Counted from the first letter of the stretch, positions 1 through 10,043 are shown. The stretch is DNA of 42,063 bases from an uncultured Aquabacterium sp. (GCF_947366995.1 NZ_CANBCC010000034.1:1-42063); one strand, 5' to 3'. Made by a program: numbers and translations. Notes: generated from the letters alone by a model not told the origin.

Positions 1-53
1 CTCGCGACCTCAACCTTGGCAAGGTTGCGCTCTACCAACTGAGCTATTCCCGC
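1..53 (-). tRNA. tRNA-Gly(GCC), partial (3' end outside window)
   Basis: The minus strand from 53 downward reads as the 5' part of a glycine tRNA with anticodon GCC. Bases 1-55 are identical to 245-299, which lie in the complete tRNA-Gly copy. The T arm, acceptor 3' strand and CCA lie beyond the window edge. It is the last member seen of a Gly-Cys-Gly array. Confidence 0.9.
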
Positions 54-101
54 ATCAACTGCACACCAACCCGGGCTTGGTGACCCAGGCGGTCAAACTT
101 C

Positions 102-175
102 TGGAGGCGCGGGCCGGAGTCGAACCGACCTACACGGATTTGCAATCCGGTGCATAACCGCTTTGCTACCGCGCC
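102..175 (-). tRNA. tRNA-Cys(GCA)
   Basis: The minus strand folds as a 74-nt tRNA beginning GGCGCGG and ending in a matching acceptor strand plus encoded CCA. The anticodon loop holds GCA (cysteine), and a normal GGTTCGACTCC T arm is present. It sits between two tRNA-Gly(GCC) genes and has only about nine bases between its 5' end and the upstream hairpin, so it is probably read from the same promoter as the first tRNA-Gly. Confidence 0.95.
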
Positions 176-184
176 GTGTCTGAC

Positions 185-212
185 AAAAAAGGAAGCTGTG
201 GGCTTCCTTTTT
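185..212 (-). terminator. Terminator-like hairpin between tRNA-Gly and tRNA-Cys
   Basis: On the minus strand an A-run and GGAAGC are followed by a five-base loop, then GCTTCC and six T. This has the form of an intrinsic terminator just after tRNA-Gly. It is nearly symmetric, so it could also be a processing hairpin or act on either strand. Downstream tRNA-Cys has no room for its own promoter, so read-through is implied. Confidence 0.5.
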
Positions 213-221
213 CAGAAAATC

Positions 222-297
222 TGGAGCGGGAAACGAGGCTCGAACTCGCGACCTCAACCTTGGCAAGGTTGCGCTCTACCAACTGAGCTATTCCCGC
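222..297 (-). tRNA. tRNA-Gly(GCC)
   Basis: This is a complete 76-nt minus-strand tRNA starting GCGGGAA and ending TTCCCGC plus TCCA, with anticodon GCC. It is the first gene of the Gly-Cys-Gly array and lies downstream of lon on the same strand. A TATAGT-like -10 hexamer on the minus strand (388-393) lies about 90 bp upstream, but I could not pair it with a good -35. Confidence 0.95.
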
Positions 298-454
298 ATT
301 GTCTCCGCCTTACGCAGATGCTCTGGCCTTGCGACCTGCTTTGCTGCGTTGACCACTGTTTGGTGCAGTGCTCAGCGAAGACTTGAACTATACACCACTT
401 TTCGAGCCTCTCGGCGGGCGTCGCGTTTTTTCAACTCCCTCCGTGCCTTCAAGC

Positions 455-2878
455 TCAGTGCTTCATCACATCGCTCGACGAGGCAGGCGCTGCCGCCGGA
501 GTCTCGGGCTTGGCTTCCACCTTCGCCTCTTCTTCCGGCAAGGCCTCCGGCTGACGCTCCAGCGCCACTTCCAGCACCTTGTCGATCCACTTGACCGGCA
601 CGATCTCGATCTGGCTCTTCACGTTCTCCGGGATCTCAGCCAGGTCCTTGACGTTCTCTTCCGGGATCAGCACCGTCTTGATGCCGCCACGGTGAGCCGC
701 CAGGAGCTTCTCCTTCAAGCCGCCGATGGCCGTGACCTCGCCGCGCAGCGTGATCTCGCCCGTCATCGCGACATCGGCGCGTACCGGGATGCCCGTGAGT
801 GCCGACACGAACGCGGTCGTCATGGCTGCACCGGCGGACGGACCATCCTTCGGTGTGGCGCCATCCGGCACGTGGATGTGGATGTCGCGCTTCTCGAACA
901 ACTCGTCGGCAATGCCCAGACGGCGAGCGCGCGAACGCACCACCGAGCGAGCGGCCTCGACCGATTCCTTCATCACGTCGCCCAGCTGGCCGGTGCGGAT
1001 GATGTTGCCCTTGCCCGGCATGATCGCGGCTTCGATGGTCAGCAGATCGCCGCCCACTTCCGTCCACGCCAGGCCGACGACCTGACCGACCTGGTTCTCC
1101 TTCGTGGCTTCGCCGTAGCTGTACTTGCGCACGCCCAGGAAGTCGTTCAGGTTCTCGTCGGTGACGACGACCTTGTCGGTGTACTGCTTCAGCGCAAAGC
1201 CCTTGACGGTCTTGCGGCAGATCTTGGAGACCTCGCGTTCCAGCGAACGCACACCGGCCTCACGGGTGTAGTAGCGGATGATGCCGCGGATGGCACTTTC
1301 CGCCACCTCCAGCTCGCCGTCCTTCACGCCGTTGTTCTTGATCTGCTTGGGCAGCAGGTAGGTCTGGACGATGTGCACCTTTTCGTCTTCGGTGTAGCCG
1401 GCCAGGCGAATCACTTCCATCCGGTCCAGCAGTGCCGGGGGGATGTTCAGCGAGTTCGACGTGGCGACGAACATCACATCCGACAGGTCGAAGTCGACCT
1501 CGATGTAATGGTCACCGAAGGTGTGGTTCTGCTCGGGGTCAAGCACCTCCAGCAGCGCCGAAGACGGGTCGCCGCGGAAGTCCATGCCCAGCTTGTCGAT
1601 CTCGTCGAGCAGGAACAGCGGGTTGCGCACGCCGACCTTGCTCAGGCTCTGCAGCACCTTGCCCGGCATTGAGCCGATGTAGGTGCGGCGGTGACCGCGG
1701 ATCTCGGCCTCGTCACGCACGCCACCCAGCGCCATGCGCACGAACTTGCGTCCGGTCGCGCGGGCGATGGACTGCCCCAGCGAGGTCTTGCCGACGCCCG
1801 GAGGGCCGACCAGGCAGAGGATCGGGGCCTTGACCTTGTCGACGCGCTGTTGCACCGCGAGGTACTCCAGGATGCGTTCCTTGACCTTGTCGAGGCCATA
1901 GTGCTCTTCATTGAGCACGTGCTCGGCGTGGGTCAGGTCGTGCTTGACCTTGGACTTCTTGCTCCACGGCAGGTTGACCAGGGTGTCGATGTAGTTGCGC
2001 ACCACGGTGGCCTCGGCCGACATGGGCGACATCAGGCGCAGCTTCTTGAGCTCGGCCTCGGCCTTCTTGCGCGCTTCCTTGGGCATGCGCGCGCCTTCGA
2101 CCTTCTTGGCCAGCTCTTCGAGGTCGGCGCCCTCCTCGCCCTCGCCCAACTCCTTCTGGATGGCCTTGACCTGCTCGTTCAGGTAGTACTCGCGCTGCGA
2201 CTTCTCCATCTGGCGCTTGACGCGGCCACGGATGCGCTTCTCGACCTGCAGGATGTCGACTTCGTGCTCAAGCTGTTCGAGCAGCTTTTCAAGGCGCGCA
2301 GAGATCGAGAACAAATCGAGCACAGCCTGCTTCGACTCGAGTTTGAGCGGCAGGTGCGCAGCGATCGTGTCGGCCAGACGGCCGGCGTCGTCGATGCCGG
2401 AGATGGACGTGAGGATCTCGGGCGGGATCTTCTTGTTGAGCTTGACGTACTGGTCGAACTGCTGCGTGACCGCACGGCGCAGCGCTTCCACCTCGGGCGT
2501 CACCGTGGTCTCGGGCTGAACCGGCACGACCTCGCCGGTAAAGAACTCGCCTTCGTCAGAGATCGACTTGGTGTTCGCACGCTGCACGCCCTCAACCAGC
2601 ACCTTCACGGTGCCGTCGGGCAGCTTCAGCATCTGCAGGATGCTGGAGACGCAGCCGATGTCGAACATGTCTTCCGCCTTCGGCTCGTCCTTGCCCGCGG
2701 CCTTCTGGGCCACCAGCATGATCTGCCGTCCTGCTTCCATGGCAGCCTCGAGGGCTTTGATGGATTTTGGGCGCCCCACGAACAGCGGGATCACCATGTG
2801 CGGAAAGACCACGACATCGCGCAGCGGCAACAGCGGCAGCGTGATCGGATCGGAGGGAAGAATGGGGTGTCCAGACAT
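455..2878 (-). CDS. lon: ATP-dependent protease Lon
   Basis: Lon is the cytoplasmic AAA+ serine protease that degrades misfolded and selected regulatory proteins. The 807-residue product has the full LonA layout: an N-terminal substrate domain (about 10-210, with [15 protein letters not shown]), a coiled-coil helical region (about 210-310), an AAA+ module with Walker A GPPGVGKT near 358-365, and a C-terminal protease domain. The catalytic dyad is visible as Ser681 in DGPSAG and Lys724 in [14 protein letters not shown], the same spacing as E. coli S679/K722. The C-terminus ends in an Ala/Pro/Glu-rich tail of about 30 residues that looks non-essential. The start is ATG with a weak purine-rich site. 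It lies 134 bp downstream of clpX with a heat-shock-like promoter between them. Confidence 0.97.
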   Translation of the reverse strand: MSGHPILPSDPITLPLLPLRDVVVFPHMVIPLFVGRPKSIKALEAAMEAGRQIMLVAQKAAGKDEPKAEDMFDIGCVSSILQMLKLPDGTVKVLVEGVQRANTKSISDEGEFFTGEVVPVQPETTVTPEVEALRRAVTQQFDQYVKLNKKIPPEILTSISGIDDAGRLADTIAAHLPLKLESKQAVLDLFSISARLEKLLEQLEHEVDILQVEKRIRGRVKRQMEKSQREYYLNEQVKAIQKELGEGEEGADLEELAKKVEGARMPKEARKKAEAELKKLRLMSPMSAEATVVRNYIDTLVNLPWSKKSKVKHDLTHAEHVLNEEHYGLDKVKERILEYLAVQQRVDKVKAPILCLVGPPGVGKTSLGQSIARATGRKFVRMALGGVRDEAEIRGHRRTYIGSMPGKVLQSLSKVGVRNPLFLLDEIDKLGMDFRGDPSSALLEVLDPEQNHTFGDHYIEVDFDLSDVMFVATSNSLNIPPALLDRMEVIRLAGYTEDEKVHIVQTYLLPKQIKNNGVKDGELEVAESAIRGIIRYYTREAGVRSLEREVSKICRKTVKGFALKQYTDKVVVTDENLNDFLGVRKYSYGEATKENQVGQVVGLAWTEVGGDLLTIEAAIMPGKGNIIRTGQLGDVMKESVEAARSVVRSRARRLGIADELFEKRDIHIHVPDGATPKDGPSAGAAMTTAFVSALTGIPVRADVAMTGEITLRGEVTAIGGLKEKLLAAHRGGIKTVLIPEENVKDLAEIPENVKSQIEIVPVKWIDKVLEVALERQPEALPEEEAKVEAKPETPAAAPASSSDVMKH

Positions 2879-2903
2879 AGGGGCTCACTTTCTGATGGGG
2901 TCC

Positions 2904-2931
2904 ACGTGGGGCCTCATCTACAAATCACAAG
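2904..2931 (-). promoter_or_regulatory. Putative sigma-32 (heat shock) promoter of lon
   Basis: On the minus strand CTTGTGA (2925-2931) is followed by 13 bases and then CCCCACGT (2904-2911). These resemble the sigma-32 consensus CTTGAAA / CCCCATNT. The element lies 25 bp before the lon start codon, where a heat-shock promoter would be expected. This is a pattern match only. Confidence 0.4.
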
Positions 2932-3012
2932 GGCACCGAGACAACCGCCTGGCACTGGGGGGTGCTGCCGGCTGCCTGCGGTGCCCGTCAGAGCGATCCT
3001 CGGGTGCGTCGC

Positions 3013-4290
3013 TCAGGCACTGGCCTTGGCCTGTTCCCGGTACACAAGCAGGGGCTTGGCGTTCTCTTCGATCGTCGACTCGTCCAGGACGACTTTCTCC
3101 ACACCCTCCATGTTGGGCAGCTCGAACATCGTGTCGAGCAGCGACTGTTCAAGAATGGATCGCAAACCACGTGCCCCGGTCTTGCGGGCCAGTGCCTTGC
3201 GGGCGATCGCGGCCAGCGCAGCCGGGCGGATTTCCAGCTCGACGCCGTCCATGTTCAGGAGATGCTGGTACTGCTTGATCAGCGCGTTCTTCGGCTCGGT
3301 CAGGATCTGAACCAGCGCGTCTTCGGTCAACTCGCCCAGGGTGGCCACCACCGGCAGGCGACCCACCAGTTCGGGGATCAGGCCGAACTTGATGATGTCT
3401 TCGGGCTCGACCTCGCGGAACACCTCGCCGACCTTGCGCTCTTCCTTGCTTTGCACGGAAGCGCCGAAACCGATCCCGGACTTGACCGAGCGGTTCTGGA
3501 TGACCTTTTCGAGGCCGTCGAACGCACCACCGCAGATGAACAGGATGTTCGTCGTGTCGATCTGTAGGAAATCCTGGTTCGGGTGCTTGCGGCCGCCCTG
3601 CGGGGGCACCGACGCCATCGTGCCTTCGATCAGCTTCAGCAGCGCCTGCTGCACGCCCTCACCCGATACGTCACGCGTGATGGACGGGTTGTCGGACTTG
3701 CGCGAGATCTTGTCGATCTCGTCGATGTAGACAATGCCGCGCTGGGCCTTCTCCACCTCGTAGTTGCAGTTCTGCAGCAGCTTCTGGATGATGTTTTCGA
3801 CGTCTTCGCCCACGTAACCGGCTTCGGTCAGCGTGGTGGCGTCGGCGATCACGAAGGGCACGTTCAGCAGGCGGGCCAGCGTCTGGGCCAGCAGCGTCTT
3901 GCCGGAGCCGGTCGGGCCGATCAGCAGGATGTTGCTCTTGGCCAGTTCGACGTCGGGCTTCTTGCCATCGCCCGAGCCCATGTGCTTGAGCCGCTTGTAG
4001 TGGTTGTAGACCGCCACCGACAGCGTGCGCTTGGCCGTGTCCTGCCCGATCACGTACTGGTCGAGGCTCGATTTGATCTCGTGCGGCGTGGGCAGGTCGC
4101 TGCGCGCCGGACGCGACTGCTCCGCCTCCGCCGCCACTTCGTCCCGGATGATGTCGTTACAGAGCTCGATGCACTCGTCGCAGATGAAGACCGACGGGCC
4201 CGCAATGAGCTTCTTGACCTCGTGCTGGCTCTTTCCGCAGAAAGAGCAGTAGAGGATTTTTTCGCTGGATGAGCCTTTTTTGTCTGCCAT
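3013..4290 (-). CDS. clpX: ATP-dependent Clp protease ATP-binding subunit ClpX
   Basis: ClpX is the AAA+ unfoldase that recognises tagged substrates and threads them into ClpP. The 425-residue product begins with the ClpX zinc-binding domain, whose cysteines C15, C18, C37 and C40 are all present. The AAA+ domain follows, with Walker A GPTGSGKT (125-132), the GYVG pore loop (158-161), Walker B ending IDEID (about 189-193) and sensor regions. Length and start match the family. It lies 149 bp downstream of clpP on the same strand. A hairpin between them suggests that clpX is transcribed by read-through or from its own promoter rather than in a tightly coupled unit. Confidence 0.97.
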   Translation of the reverse strand: MADKKGSSSEKILYCSFCGKSQHEVKKLIAGPSVFICDECIELCNDIIRDEVAAEAEQSRPARSDLPTPHEIKSSLDQYVIGQDTAKRTLSVAVYNHYKRLKHMGSGDGKKPDVELAKSNILLIGPTGSGKTLLAQTLARLLNVPFVIADATTLTEAGYVGEDVENIIQKLLQNCNYEVEKAQRGIVYIDEIDKISRKSDNPSITRDVSGEGVQQALLKLIEGTMASVPPQGGRKHPNQDFLQIDTTNILFICGGAFDGLEKVIQNRSVKSGIGFGASVQSKEERKVGEVFREVEPEDIIKFGLIPELVGRLPVVATLGELTEDALVQILTEPKNALIKQYQHLLNMDGVELEIRPAALAAIARKALARKTGARGLRSILEQSLLDTMFELPNMEGVEKVVLDESTIEENAKPLLVYREQAKASA

Positions 4291-4403
4291 GGTGCAGGCC
4301 TGTCAGGGAGTCGGCAAGGGGTATGTCAAGGATGATAAGTCAAATGATTCCGGGCCCATGGGGTGGAACTGCCCTGCCATGATGCGGTTTTTCATCCCGC
4401 AAA

Positions 4404-4436
4404 ACGAGGCAGCCCGGCGTTGCAGCCGGGCCCGAG
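4404..4436 (-). terminator. Terminator-like hairpin after clpP
   Basis: A GCCCGGC stem with a six-base loop and its perfect complement (4412-4431) lies directly after the clpP stop on the minus strand and is followed by a short TTTT tract. The T-run is offset and short, so it may be a partial terminator that tunes clpX expression. Confidence 0.45.
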
Positions 4437-4439
4437 GCA

Positions 4440-5048
4440 TCACTGACGCTTTTCCAGGACCTTGTCGATGAGACCGTAGGTGGCGGCCTCGCTGGCGGAC
4501 ATGTAGTAGTCGCGCTCGGTGTCGTTCTGGATCTTCTCCAGAGGTTGACCGGAGCGGTCCGCCAGGATCTTGTTGAGTTGTTCGCGGGTCTTGAGGATCT
4601 CGCGGGCGTGGATTTCGATGTCGGTGGCCTGGCCCTGCGCGCCGCCCAGCGGCTGGTGGATCATGATCTTGCTATTGGGCAGCGCGAAGCGCTTGCCCTT
4701 GGCGCCAGCGGCCAGCAGGAAGGCGCCCATGGAGGCCGCCATGCCCATGCACAGCGTCGACACATCGGGCTTGATGAACTGCATGGTGTCGAAGATCGAC
4801 ATGCCAGCACTGACGCTGCCGCCCGGCGAGTTGATGTACAGCGAGATGTCCTTGTCCGGGTTCTCGCTCTCCAGGAAGAGCAGCTGCGCCACCACCAGGT
4901 TGGCGCTCTGGTCGTTGACCGGGCCCACCAGGAAGATCACGCGCTCACGCAGGAGGCGGCTGTAGATGTCATAGGCGCGCTCGCCACGGCCCGATTGCTC
5001 GATCACCATGGGCACCATGCCCAGGTTTTGGATGTCCAGTGCGCTCAT
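4440..5048 (-). CDS. clpP: ATP-dependent Clp protease proteolytic subunit ClpP
   Basis: ClpP is the barrel-forming serine peptidase partner of ClpX. With the start chosen here the product is 202 residues, the usual betaproteobacterial length. The catalytic triad is in place: Ser106 in MAASMGAF, His131 in IMIHQPLGG and Asp180 in TERDYYMS. The frame stays open to an ATG at 5108, but the start at 5048 is better. AGAGGA lies just upstream of it, the extra 20 residues do not look like ClpP, and a CATAAT -10 hexamer (5107-5112) overlaps the longer start. It lies between tig and clpX, and a strong tig terminator upstream indicates its own promoter. Confidence 0.96.
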   Translation of the reverse strand: MSALDIQNLGMVPMVIEQSGRGERAYDIYSRLLRERVIFLVGPVNDQSANLVVAQLLFLESENPDKDISLYINSPGGSVSAGMSIFDTMQFIKPDVSTLCMGMAASMGAFLLAAGAKGKRFALPNSKIMIHQPLGGAQGQATDIEIHAREILKTREQLNKILADRSGQPLEKIQNDTERDYYMSASEAATYGLIDKVLEKRQ

Positions 5049-5106
5049 GTGCGTCCTCTTGTGACGGCCACCCCTTGACGGGCAACCGGAAATGAGTTGT
5101 GAATTC

Positions 5107-5112
5107 ATTATG
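5107..5112 (-). promoter_or_regulatory. Putative -10 hexamer of the clpP promoter
   Basis: CATAAT on the minus strand lies about 60 bp before the chosen clpP start and downstream of the tig terminator. No convincing -35 lies 16-18 bp upstream. Its main value is to argue against the longer clpP start, which it overlaps. Confidence 0.35.
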
Positions 5113-5240
5113 ACGTGCCGGCAGGCTGCATCGGCTCACGGAAAAAACGAGCCGCCCCACAGGGGCCCTTTCCGTTGTTTGCATGCACAGCCTCGCTGCG
5201 GACGGGCCACGTTGCATCAACCGACGTGTCACGTTTGCAC

Positions 5241-5283
5241 AAAATAAAAGGCACCTGCCTCCGCTCGGGATTGCAGGTGCCTT
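5241..5283 (-). terminator. Intrinsic terminator of tig
   Basis: An 11-bp perfect stem, AAGGCACCTGC (+ strand 5249-5259) with GCAGGTGCCTT (5273-5283), is followed on the minus strand by a TTATTTT tract. It lies about 50 bp after the tig stop and separates tig from clpP transcriptionally. Confidence 0.85.
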
Positions 5284-5333
5284 CGGGGCACACCGTGCAG
5301 GCGGCACCACACGGGTGCCGCCGGTCTGGGCGA

Positions 5334-6656
5334 TCAGGCGCCGGCCTGCTGGCCCATCAGCTCTTCGAAGCCGACAGCCTTGTCAGTCACCTTGGCCTTC
5401 GAGAAGATGAACTCGGAGACGTTGGATTCGATCACCACGGCTTCGACTTCGGCCATGCGCTGACGGTCGCTCATGTACCAGGCGATGACCTGGGCGGGCT
5501 GCTCGTAGCTCTGTGCCAGCTCTTCGATGTGAGCCTGGATCTGCTCGGGCTTGGCTTGCAGGTTGTTGGCCTTGACCAGCTCGGCCACCGTCAGGCCCAG
5601 GCGCACGCGGCGCTCGGCCTGGGGCTTGAACATTTCGGCAGGGATCGGGGCCTTCTCGGCGTCCTTGATGCCGCGGGCCTTCAGGTCGGCGCGGGCGCCT
5701 TCCACCAGGCGATCGCTTTCAGCGGCCACCAGCGAATTCGGCAGGTCGAACTCCACGGCCTTCAGCAGGGCTTCCATGGCGGCAGCCTTGTTGCGGGCCA
5801 GCACGCGGAACTTGACCTCACGCTCGAGGTTCTTCTTGATGTCGGCGCGCAGCGACTCGACGGTGCCGTCGGCGATGCCCAGGCTCTTGATGAACTCTTC
5901 GGTCATCTCGGGCAGGTTCTGGGCTTCGACCTTCTTGACGGTCACCAGGAAGTCGGCTTCCTTGCCGGCCACGTCCTTGCCGTGGTAGTCCTCGGGGAAG
6001 GCCAGCGGGAAGGTCTTGGACTCGCCGGTCTTCATGCCGCGCACGGCCTTCTCGAATGCCTCAAGCATCTGGCCTTCGCCGACCAGGAACTGGAAGCCCT
6101 CGGCCTTGCCGCCTTCGAACGGCACGCCGTCGATCTTGCCTTCGAAGTCGATGGTCACGCGGTCGCCGTCGGCGGCGCCTTCGGTGGCCGGACGCTGGGC
6201 GAAGGTGCGACGCTGCTTGCGCAGGATCTCGACGGTGCGGTCGATGGCGGCTTCGTTCACTTCAGCCGACACGCGCTCGAGTTCGACGGCCGAGAGGTCG
6301 CCGATGGCGACTTCAGGATAGACCTCGAAGGTGGCGTCGAATTGCAGCTGGCCGTCGACCGGGCCGCCTTCCTTTTCGGAGATACGGGGCTGGCCGGCCA
6401 CGCGCAGTTGCGCTTCCTGGGCGGCCTTGGCGAAGGCTTCGCCGAGCTGGTCGTTGACGACTTCGTATTGAACGGAGTAGCCGTAGCGCTGGGCCACGAC
6501 GTTCATCGGCACCTTGCCGGGGCGGAAGCCGTCGGCCTTGACGGTGCGAGCCAGCTTCTTCAGGCGGGCATCGACTTCGTTCTGAAGGGCATCGGCTGCC
6601 AGCGACAGCGTGATGCGGCGCTCCAGCTTGTCGAGGGTCTCCACGGTGATCGCCAT
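5334..6656 (-). CDS. tig: Trigger factor (ribosome-associated chaperone, peptidyl-prolyl isomerase)
   Basis: Trigger factor binds the ribosome exit tunnel and shields nascent chains. The 440-residue product has the N-terminal ribosome-binding domain with the tail-docking signature near GFRPGKVP, a central FKBP-like PPIase domain (about 150-245, with VTIDFEGKIDGVPFEGGKAEGF) and a long helical C-terminal chaperone arm. The start at MAITVETL is preceded by GAGAG. The open frame continues upstream through tRNA-Leu, but that extension is clearly tRNA sequence. The gene begins 37 bp after the tRNA-Leu 3' end on the same strand, so the two are probably co-transcribed. It has its own strong terminator. 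Confidence 0.97.
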   Translation of the reverse strand: MAITVETLDKLERRITLSLAADALQNEVDARLKKLARTVKADGFRPGKVPMNVVAQRYGYSVQYEVVNDQLGEAFAKAAQEAQLRVAGQPRISEKEGGPVDGQLQFDATFEVYPEVAIGDLSAVELERVSAEVNEAAIDRTVEILRKQRRTFAQRPATEGAADGDRVTIDFEGKIDGVPFEGGKAEGFQFLVGEGQMLEAFEKAVRGMKTGESKTFPLAFPEDYHGKDVAGKEADFLVTVKKVEAQNLPEMTEEFIKSLGIADGTVESLRADIKKNLEREVKFRVLARNKAAAMEALLKAVEFDLPNSLVAAESDRLVEGARADLKARGIKDAEKAPIPAEMFKPQAERRVRLGLTVAELVKANNLQAKPEQIQAHIEELAQSYEQPAQVIAWYMSDRQRMAEVEAVVIESNVSEFIFSKAKVTDKAVGFEELMGQQAGA

Positions 6657-6693
6657 GTTTGATCTCTCAGTATGAGTAAGAAGGAATGAGGGC

Positions 6694-6780
6694 TGGTGCG
6701 CGGGGGGGGACTCGAACCCCCACACCATTGCTGGCGTCAGGACCTAAACCTGGTGCGTCTACCAATTTCGCCACCCGCGC
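6694..6780 (-). tRNA. tRNA-Leu(UAG)
   Basis: This 87-nt minus-strand class II tRNA starts GCGCGGG and ends with the complementary acceptor strand plus ACCA. The anticodon loop TTTAGGT gives anticodon UAG, and a short variable arm is present. It immediately precedes tig. A TAGAAT hexamer at 6873-6878 overlaps the stop codon of the RND pump gene and could be its -10, but no clear -35 accompanies it. Confidence 0.95.
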
Positions 6781-6875
6781 ATCGACCTGAAACATCCAGC
6801 CGTCACGCCGCGCCCCGATCTCGGGAACGCAGGCGCAGACCGCCGGACAGGCTGATTTGGTCCGAACCAGCGATT

Positions 6876-9800
6876 CTAGCGCGGGAGCGGACCGGTTTTT
6901 GCCACGGCGCCGGGGTCTCGTACCCTGAACCAGGCGGCATACATCGCCGGCAGCGCGAGCAGCGTCAGTGCGGTGGCCACGATGAGACCGCCCATGATGG
7001 CCACGGCCATCGGCCCCCAGAACGCGCTGCGGCTCAGCGGGATCATGGCGAGCACGGCCGCGGCCGCCGTCAGCACGATGGGACGGAACCGCCGCACGGC
7101 GGCACCGACGATGGCGTCCCAGGCGGGCACGCCGCAGGCCCGGTCCTGCTCGATCTGGTCGATCAGGATCACCGAGTTGCGCATGATCATCCCCATCAGG
7201 GCGATGACACCGAGCAGGGCCACAAAGCCGAACGGACGGTTCAGAACGAGGAGGGCCCCGGCCACGCCGGCAATGCCCATTGGTCCGGTCAGGAAGACCA
7301 GCAGCGCACGGGAGAAGCTCTGCAGCTGCAGCATCAGCAGCGTGAAGATGATGAACAGCATCACCGGCACGTGGGCCAGGATGGAGCCCTGCCCCTTGCT
7401 GCTTTCCTCGGCCGTGCCGGCCAGCTGGACGGTGTAGCCCGGCGGCATGCGGGTCTGCAGATCCGTCATCTTCGGCCACAGGGCCTGGCTGACGGTCGGC
7501 CCCTGGATGCCTTCGCGCACGTCGCCCTGCACGGTGATGGCAAAGCGTCGCCCCTCACGCCACAGCACGCCCGGCTCCCACACCAGGTGGGGCTTTGCAA
7601 CCTGCAGCAGCGGCACCATGCGGCCCGTGGCGGTGGCAACGTAGGCGTTGTCGAGCGCCTCAAGCGTCAGGCGCTCAGACTGTGGCGAGCGCACGTCGAT
7701 GTCGATCAGACGGTCGCCTTCGCGGTACTGCCCGACGGTGACACCCAGGGTCTGCAGTCGGCTGGCCTGCGCAATGGCCTGGGTGGAGACGCCCAGGGCA
7801 CGGGCCTTGTCCTGATCGACTTCCAGGCGCATGGCCTTGATCGATTCGTTCCAGTTGTCGTTGACGCCCAGCATGTCAGGGTGGGCCCGCATCACGGCCT
7901 TCGCTTCCTCTGCCAGGCGGCGGAGTGTCACGACGTCATCCCCGACGATGCGAAACTGCACCGGATACGGCACCGGCGGGCCGTTGGGCAGGAGCTTGAC
8001 GCGTCCACGCACTTCGGGGAACTCCTCTGCCAACAGGCGGGGCAGATCGCGGCGCAGACGTTCGCGCGCCTCCATGTCGACCGGCAGCACGACGGCCTGG
8101 CTGACGTTGCTCTGCGGAAAGATCTGGTCCATCGGCAGGTAGAAGCGCGGCAGGCCAGAGCCGATCCAGGTGCTCACGGACTGCACACCCGGCTCCTTCA
8201 TCATCCGCGCCTCGAAGCGGCGGGCGATGGCTTCGGTGGACTCGATGCTGCTGCCTTCCGGCTGCCAGATATCGACCAGGATTTCTGGCCGACTGGAGTC
8301 CGGGAAGAACTGCTGCTGCACCTTGCCCATGCCGACGAAGCCAAGCGCCAGAGCGAGCAGCGTCAGTGCAATGGTGATCCAGCGGTGCCGCACGCAGGCG
8401 TTCACCAGGGCGCGAAAGCGCACGTAGAACGGCCCGGCGTACAGGTCCGCACTGCCCTCCTCTGCCCGCGACACCTTGGGGCGGGTGCGCAGCAGCCACT
8501 GCCCGAGGTAGGGCACGAAGTAGACGGACACGATCCAGGAAATGAGCAGCGCTGCCGCCGTGACGGCGAAGATGGCGAAGGTGTACTCGCCCACCGACGA
8601 GTTCGCCATGCCGATGGGCAGGAAGCCGGCTGCGGTGATCAGCGTGCCGGTCAACATGGGCATGGCGGTGATGTCGTAGGCCGCCGTGGCCGCTGTCAGC
8701 TTGTCATAGCCCTCTTCGAGCTTGTGCACCATCATTTCGACGGCAATGATGGCGTCGTCGACCAGCAAGCCGAGCGCGATGATGAGCGCGCCCAGCGAGA
8801 TCTTGTGCAGGCCCACTCCCCAGTAGAACATCACGAGGAAGGTGACCGCGAGCACCAGCGGGATGGTGATGGCCACCACGAGGCCCGGCCACACGTCGAG
8901 CCGAAGCGGCTTCGTGTGCAGGCCCAGGCTGACAAAGCTCACGCCCAGCACCACGATCACGGCCTCGATCAGCACCTTGACGAACTCGCCCACCGAGGTC
9001 GACACGGCCTGAGGCTGGTTCTGGATCTGCGTCATCTCGATGCCGACGGGCAGTTCGGTCTGAATGCGCGCCGTGGCGGCCGTCAGGTTCTTGCCCAGGG
9101 CGATGATGTCACCGCCCTTGGCCATGGACACACCGAGCGCGATGACGCTTTTGCCCTGGTGGCGCACGCGGGTCGACGGCGGGTTTTCGTAGCCACGGCG
9201 CACGGTGGCGATGTCGCCCAGCTTGAGCGAGCGCGCGCGGCCCGTAGCCGGGTCGACCACGCGGATGGGCATGGCCCGCAGGTCGTCGACCGAGCGGAAC
9301 GCCCCGTTCACCCGCATCTGGATGTTGGCGGCCTCACCGGCGTAGAAGCCCGCGCCCTCCACGCCGTTCTGCGCGTTCAGCTGGGCCAGCAGCTCCTGCA
9401 TGTTGATGCGCATTTCGGCCAGACGCCGCTGCGGCACCTCGATGAAGATCTTTTCGGCTTGCACGCCGAACAGCTCGACCTTGGCCACACCGGGCACGCG
9501 CAGCAGTTGCGAGCGCGTCTGGTCGGCGAACTGGCGCAGTTCCTCTTCGGTGAAACCGTCAGCCGACAGGGCGTAGATCGAGCCGTAAACGTCCCCGAAC
9601 TCGTCGTTGAAGAAGGGGCCCAGCACGCCGGGCGGCAACGTGTGCCGCATGTCGCCGATCTTCTTGCGCACCTGGTACCAGAGGTTGGGGATTTCCTTCG
9701 GCGGCGAGGAGTCCTTCACCTGCATCAGCGTGAAGGACTCGCCGGGCTTGGTGTAGGACTGGATCTTGTCGGCATAGGGCACCTCCTGCAGGGTGCGCTC

Positions 9801-10043
9801 GATCTTGTCGGTGACCTGCTCGGCGACTTCCTGCGCGGTGGCGCCCGGCCAGTAGGCGCGCACCACCATCACGCGAAAGGCAAAGGGCGGGTCTTCGTCC
9901 TGGCCCAGCTGGAAGTACGACACGAGGCCCAGCACCATCAGCACGACCATGAGGTAGCGCGTGAGCGCGGGGTGCTCGAGCGCCCAGCGGGAGATGTTGA
10001 AACGCTGGCGCGACGCGCCGGGATCGCGGGGGGGAGTGCTCAC
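6876..10043 (-). CDS. RND efflux pump inner-membrane subunit (AcrB/TriC-like)
   Basis: This is a proton-driven resistance-nodulation-division transporter that takes substrates from the membrane or periplasm to an outer-membrane channel. About 1055 residues is the standard size, with two halves of six membrane helices and two large periplasmic loops. The proton-relay pair is visible in TM4 as D429-D430 in LGLLVDDAIIAVEMM. Overall resemblance is to the TriC-like branch of HAE pumps; the substrate cannot be read from sequence. Two consecutive GTG codons are possible starts. The second (10043) lies six bases after GGAGG and is preferred to the first, which is only three bases away. It follows the adaptor gene by about 16 bp. 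No outer-membrane factor gene is adjacent. Confidence 0.93.
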   Translation of the reverse strand: MSTPPRDPGASRQRFNISRWALEHPALTRYLMVVLMVLGLVSYFQLGQDEDPPFAFRVMVVRAYWPGATAQEVAEQVTDKIERTLQEVPYADKIQSYTKPGESFTLMQVKDSSPPKEIPNLWYQVRKKIGDMRHTLPPGVLGPFFNDEFGDVYGSIYALSADGFTEEELRQFADQTRSQLLRVPGVAKVELFGVQAEKIFIEVPQRRLAEMRINMQELLAQLNAQNGVEGAGFYAGEAANIQMRVNGAFRSVDDLRAMPIRVVDPATGRARSLKLGDIATVRRGYENPPSTRVRHQGKSVIALGVSMAKGGDIIALGKNLTAATARIQTELPVGIEMTQIQNQPQAVSTSVGEFVKVLIEAVIVVLGVSFVSLGLHTKPLRLDVWPGLVVAITIPLVLAVTFLVMFYWGVGLHKISLGALIIALGLLVDDAIIAVEMMVHKLEEGYDKLTAATAAYDITAMPMLTGTLITAAGFLPIGMANSSVGEYTFAIFAVTAAALLISWIVSVYFVPYLGQWLLRTRPKVSRAEEGSADLYAGPFYVRFRALVNACVRHRWITIALTLLALALGFVGMGKVQQQFFPDSSRPEILVDIWQPEGSSIESTEAIARRFEARMMKEPGVQSVSTWIGSGLPRFYLPMDQIFPQSNVSQAVVLPVDMEARERLRRDLPRLLAEEFPEVRGRVKLLPNGPPVPYPVQFRIVGDDVVTLRRLAEEAKAVMRAHPDMLGVNDNWNESIKAMRLEVDQDKARALGVSTQAIAQASRLQTLGVTVGQYREGDRLIDIDVRSPQSERLTLEALDNAYVATATGRMVPLLQVAKPHLVWEPGVLWREGRRFAITVQGDVREGIQGPTVSQALWPKMTDLQTRMPPGYTVQLAGTAEESSKGQGSILAHVPVMLFIIFTLLMLQLQSFSRALLVFLTGPMGIAGVAGALLVLNRPFGFVALLGVIALMGMIMRNSVILIDQIEQDRACGVPAWDAIVGAAVRRFRPIVLTAAAAVLAMIPLSRSAFWGPMAVAIMGGLIVATALTLLALPAMYAAWFRVRDPGAVAKTGPLPR

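Noticed and set aside
5132-5154. CGGCTC/GAGCCG hairpin upstream of clpP as terminator
   Set aside because: The T-run sits in the loop rather than after the stem, so it does not fit an intrinsic terminator.
6657-6728. Extended N-terminus of trigger factor reaching into tRNA-Leu
   Set aside because: The extension translates tRNA sequence; MAITVETL with GAGAG upstream matches the family start.
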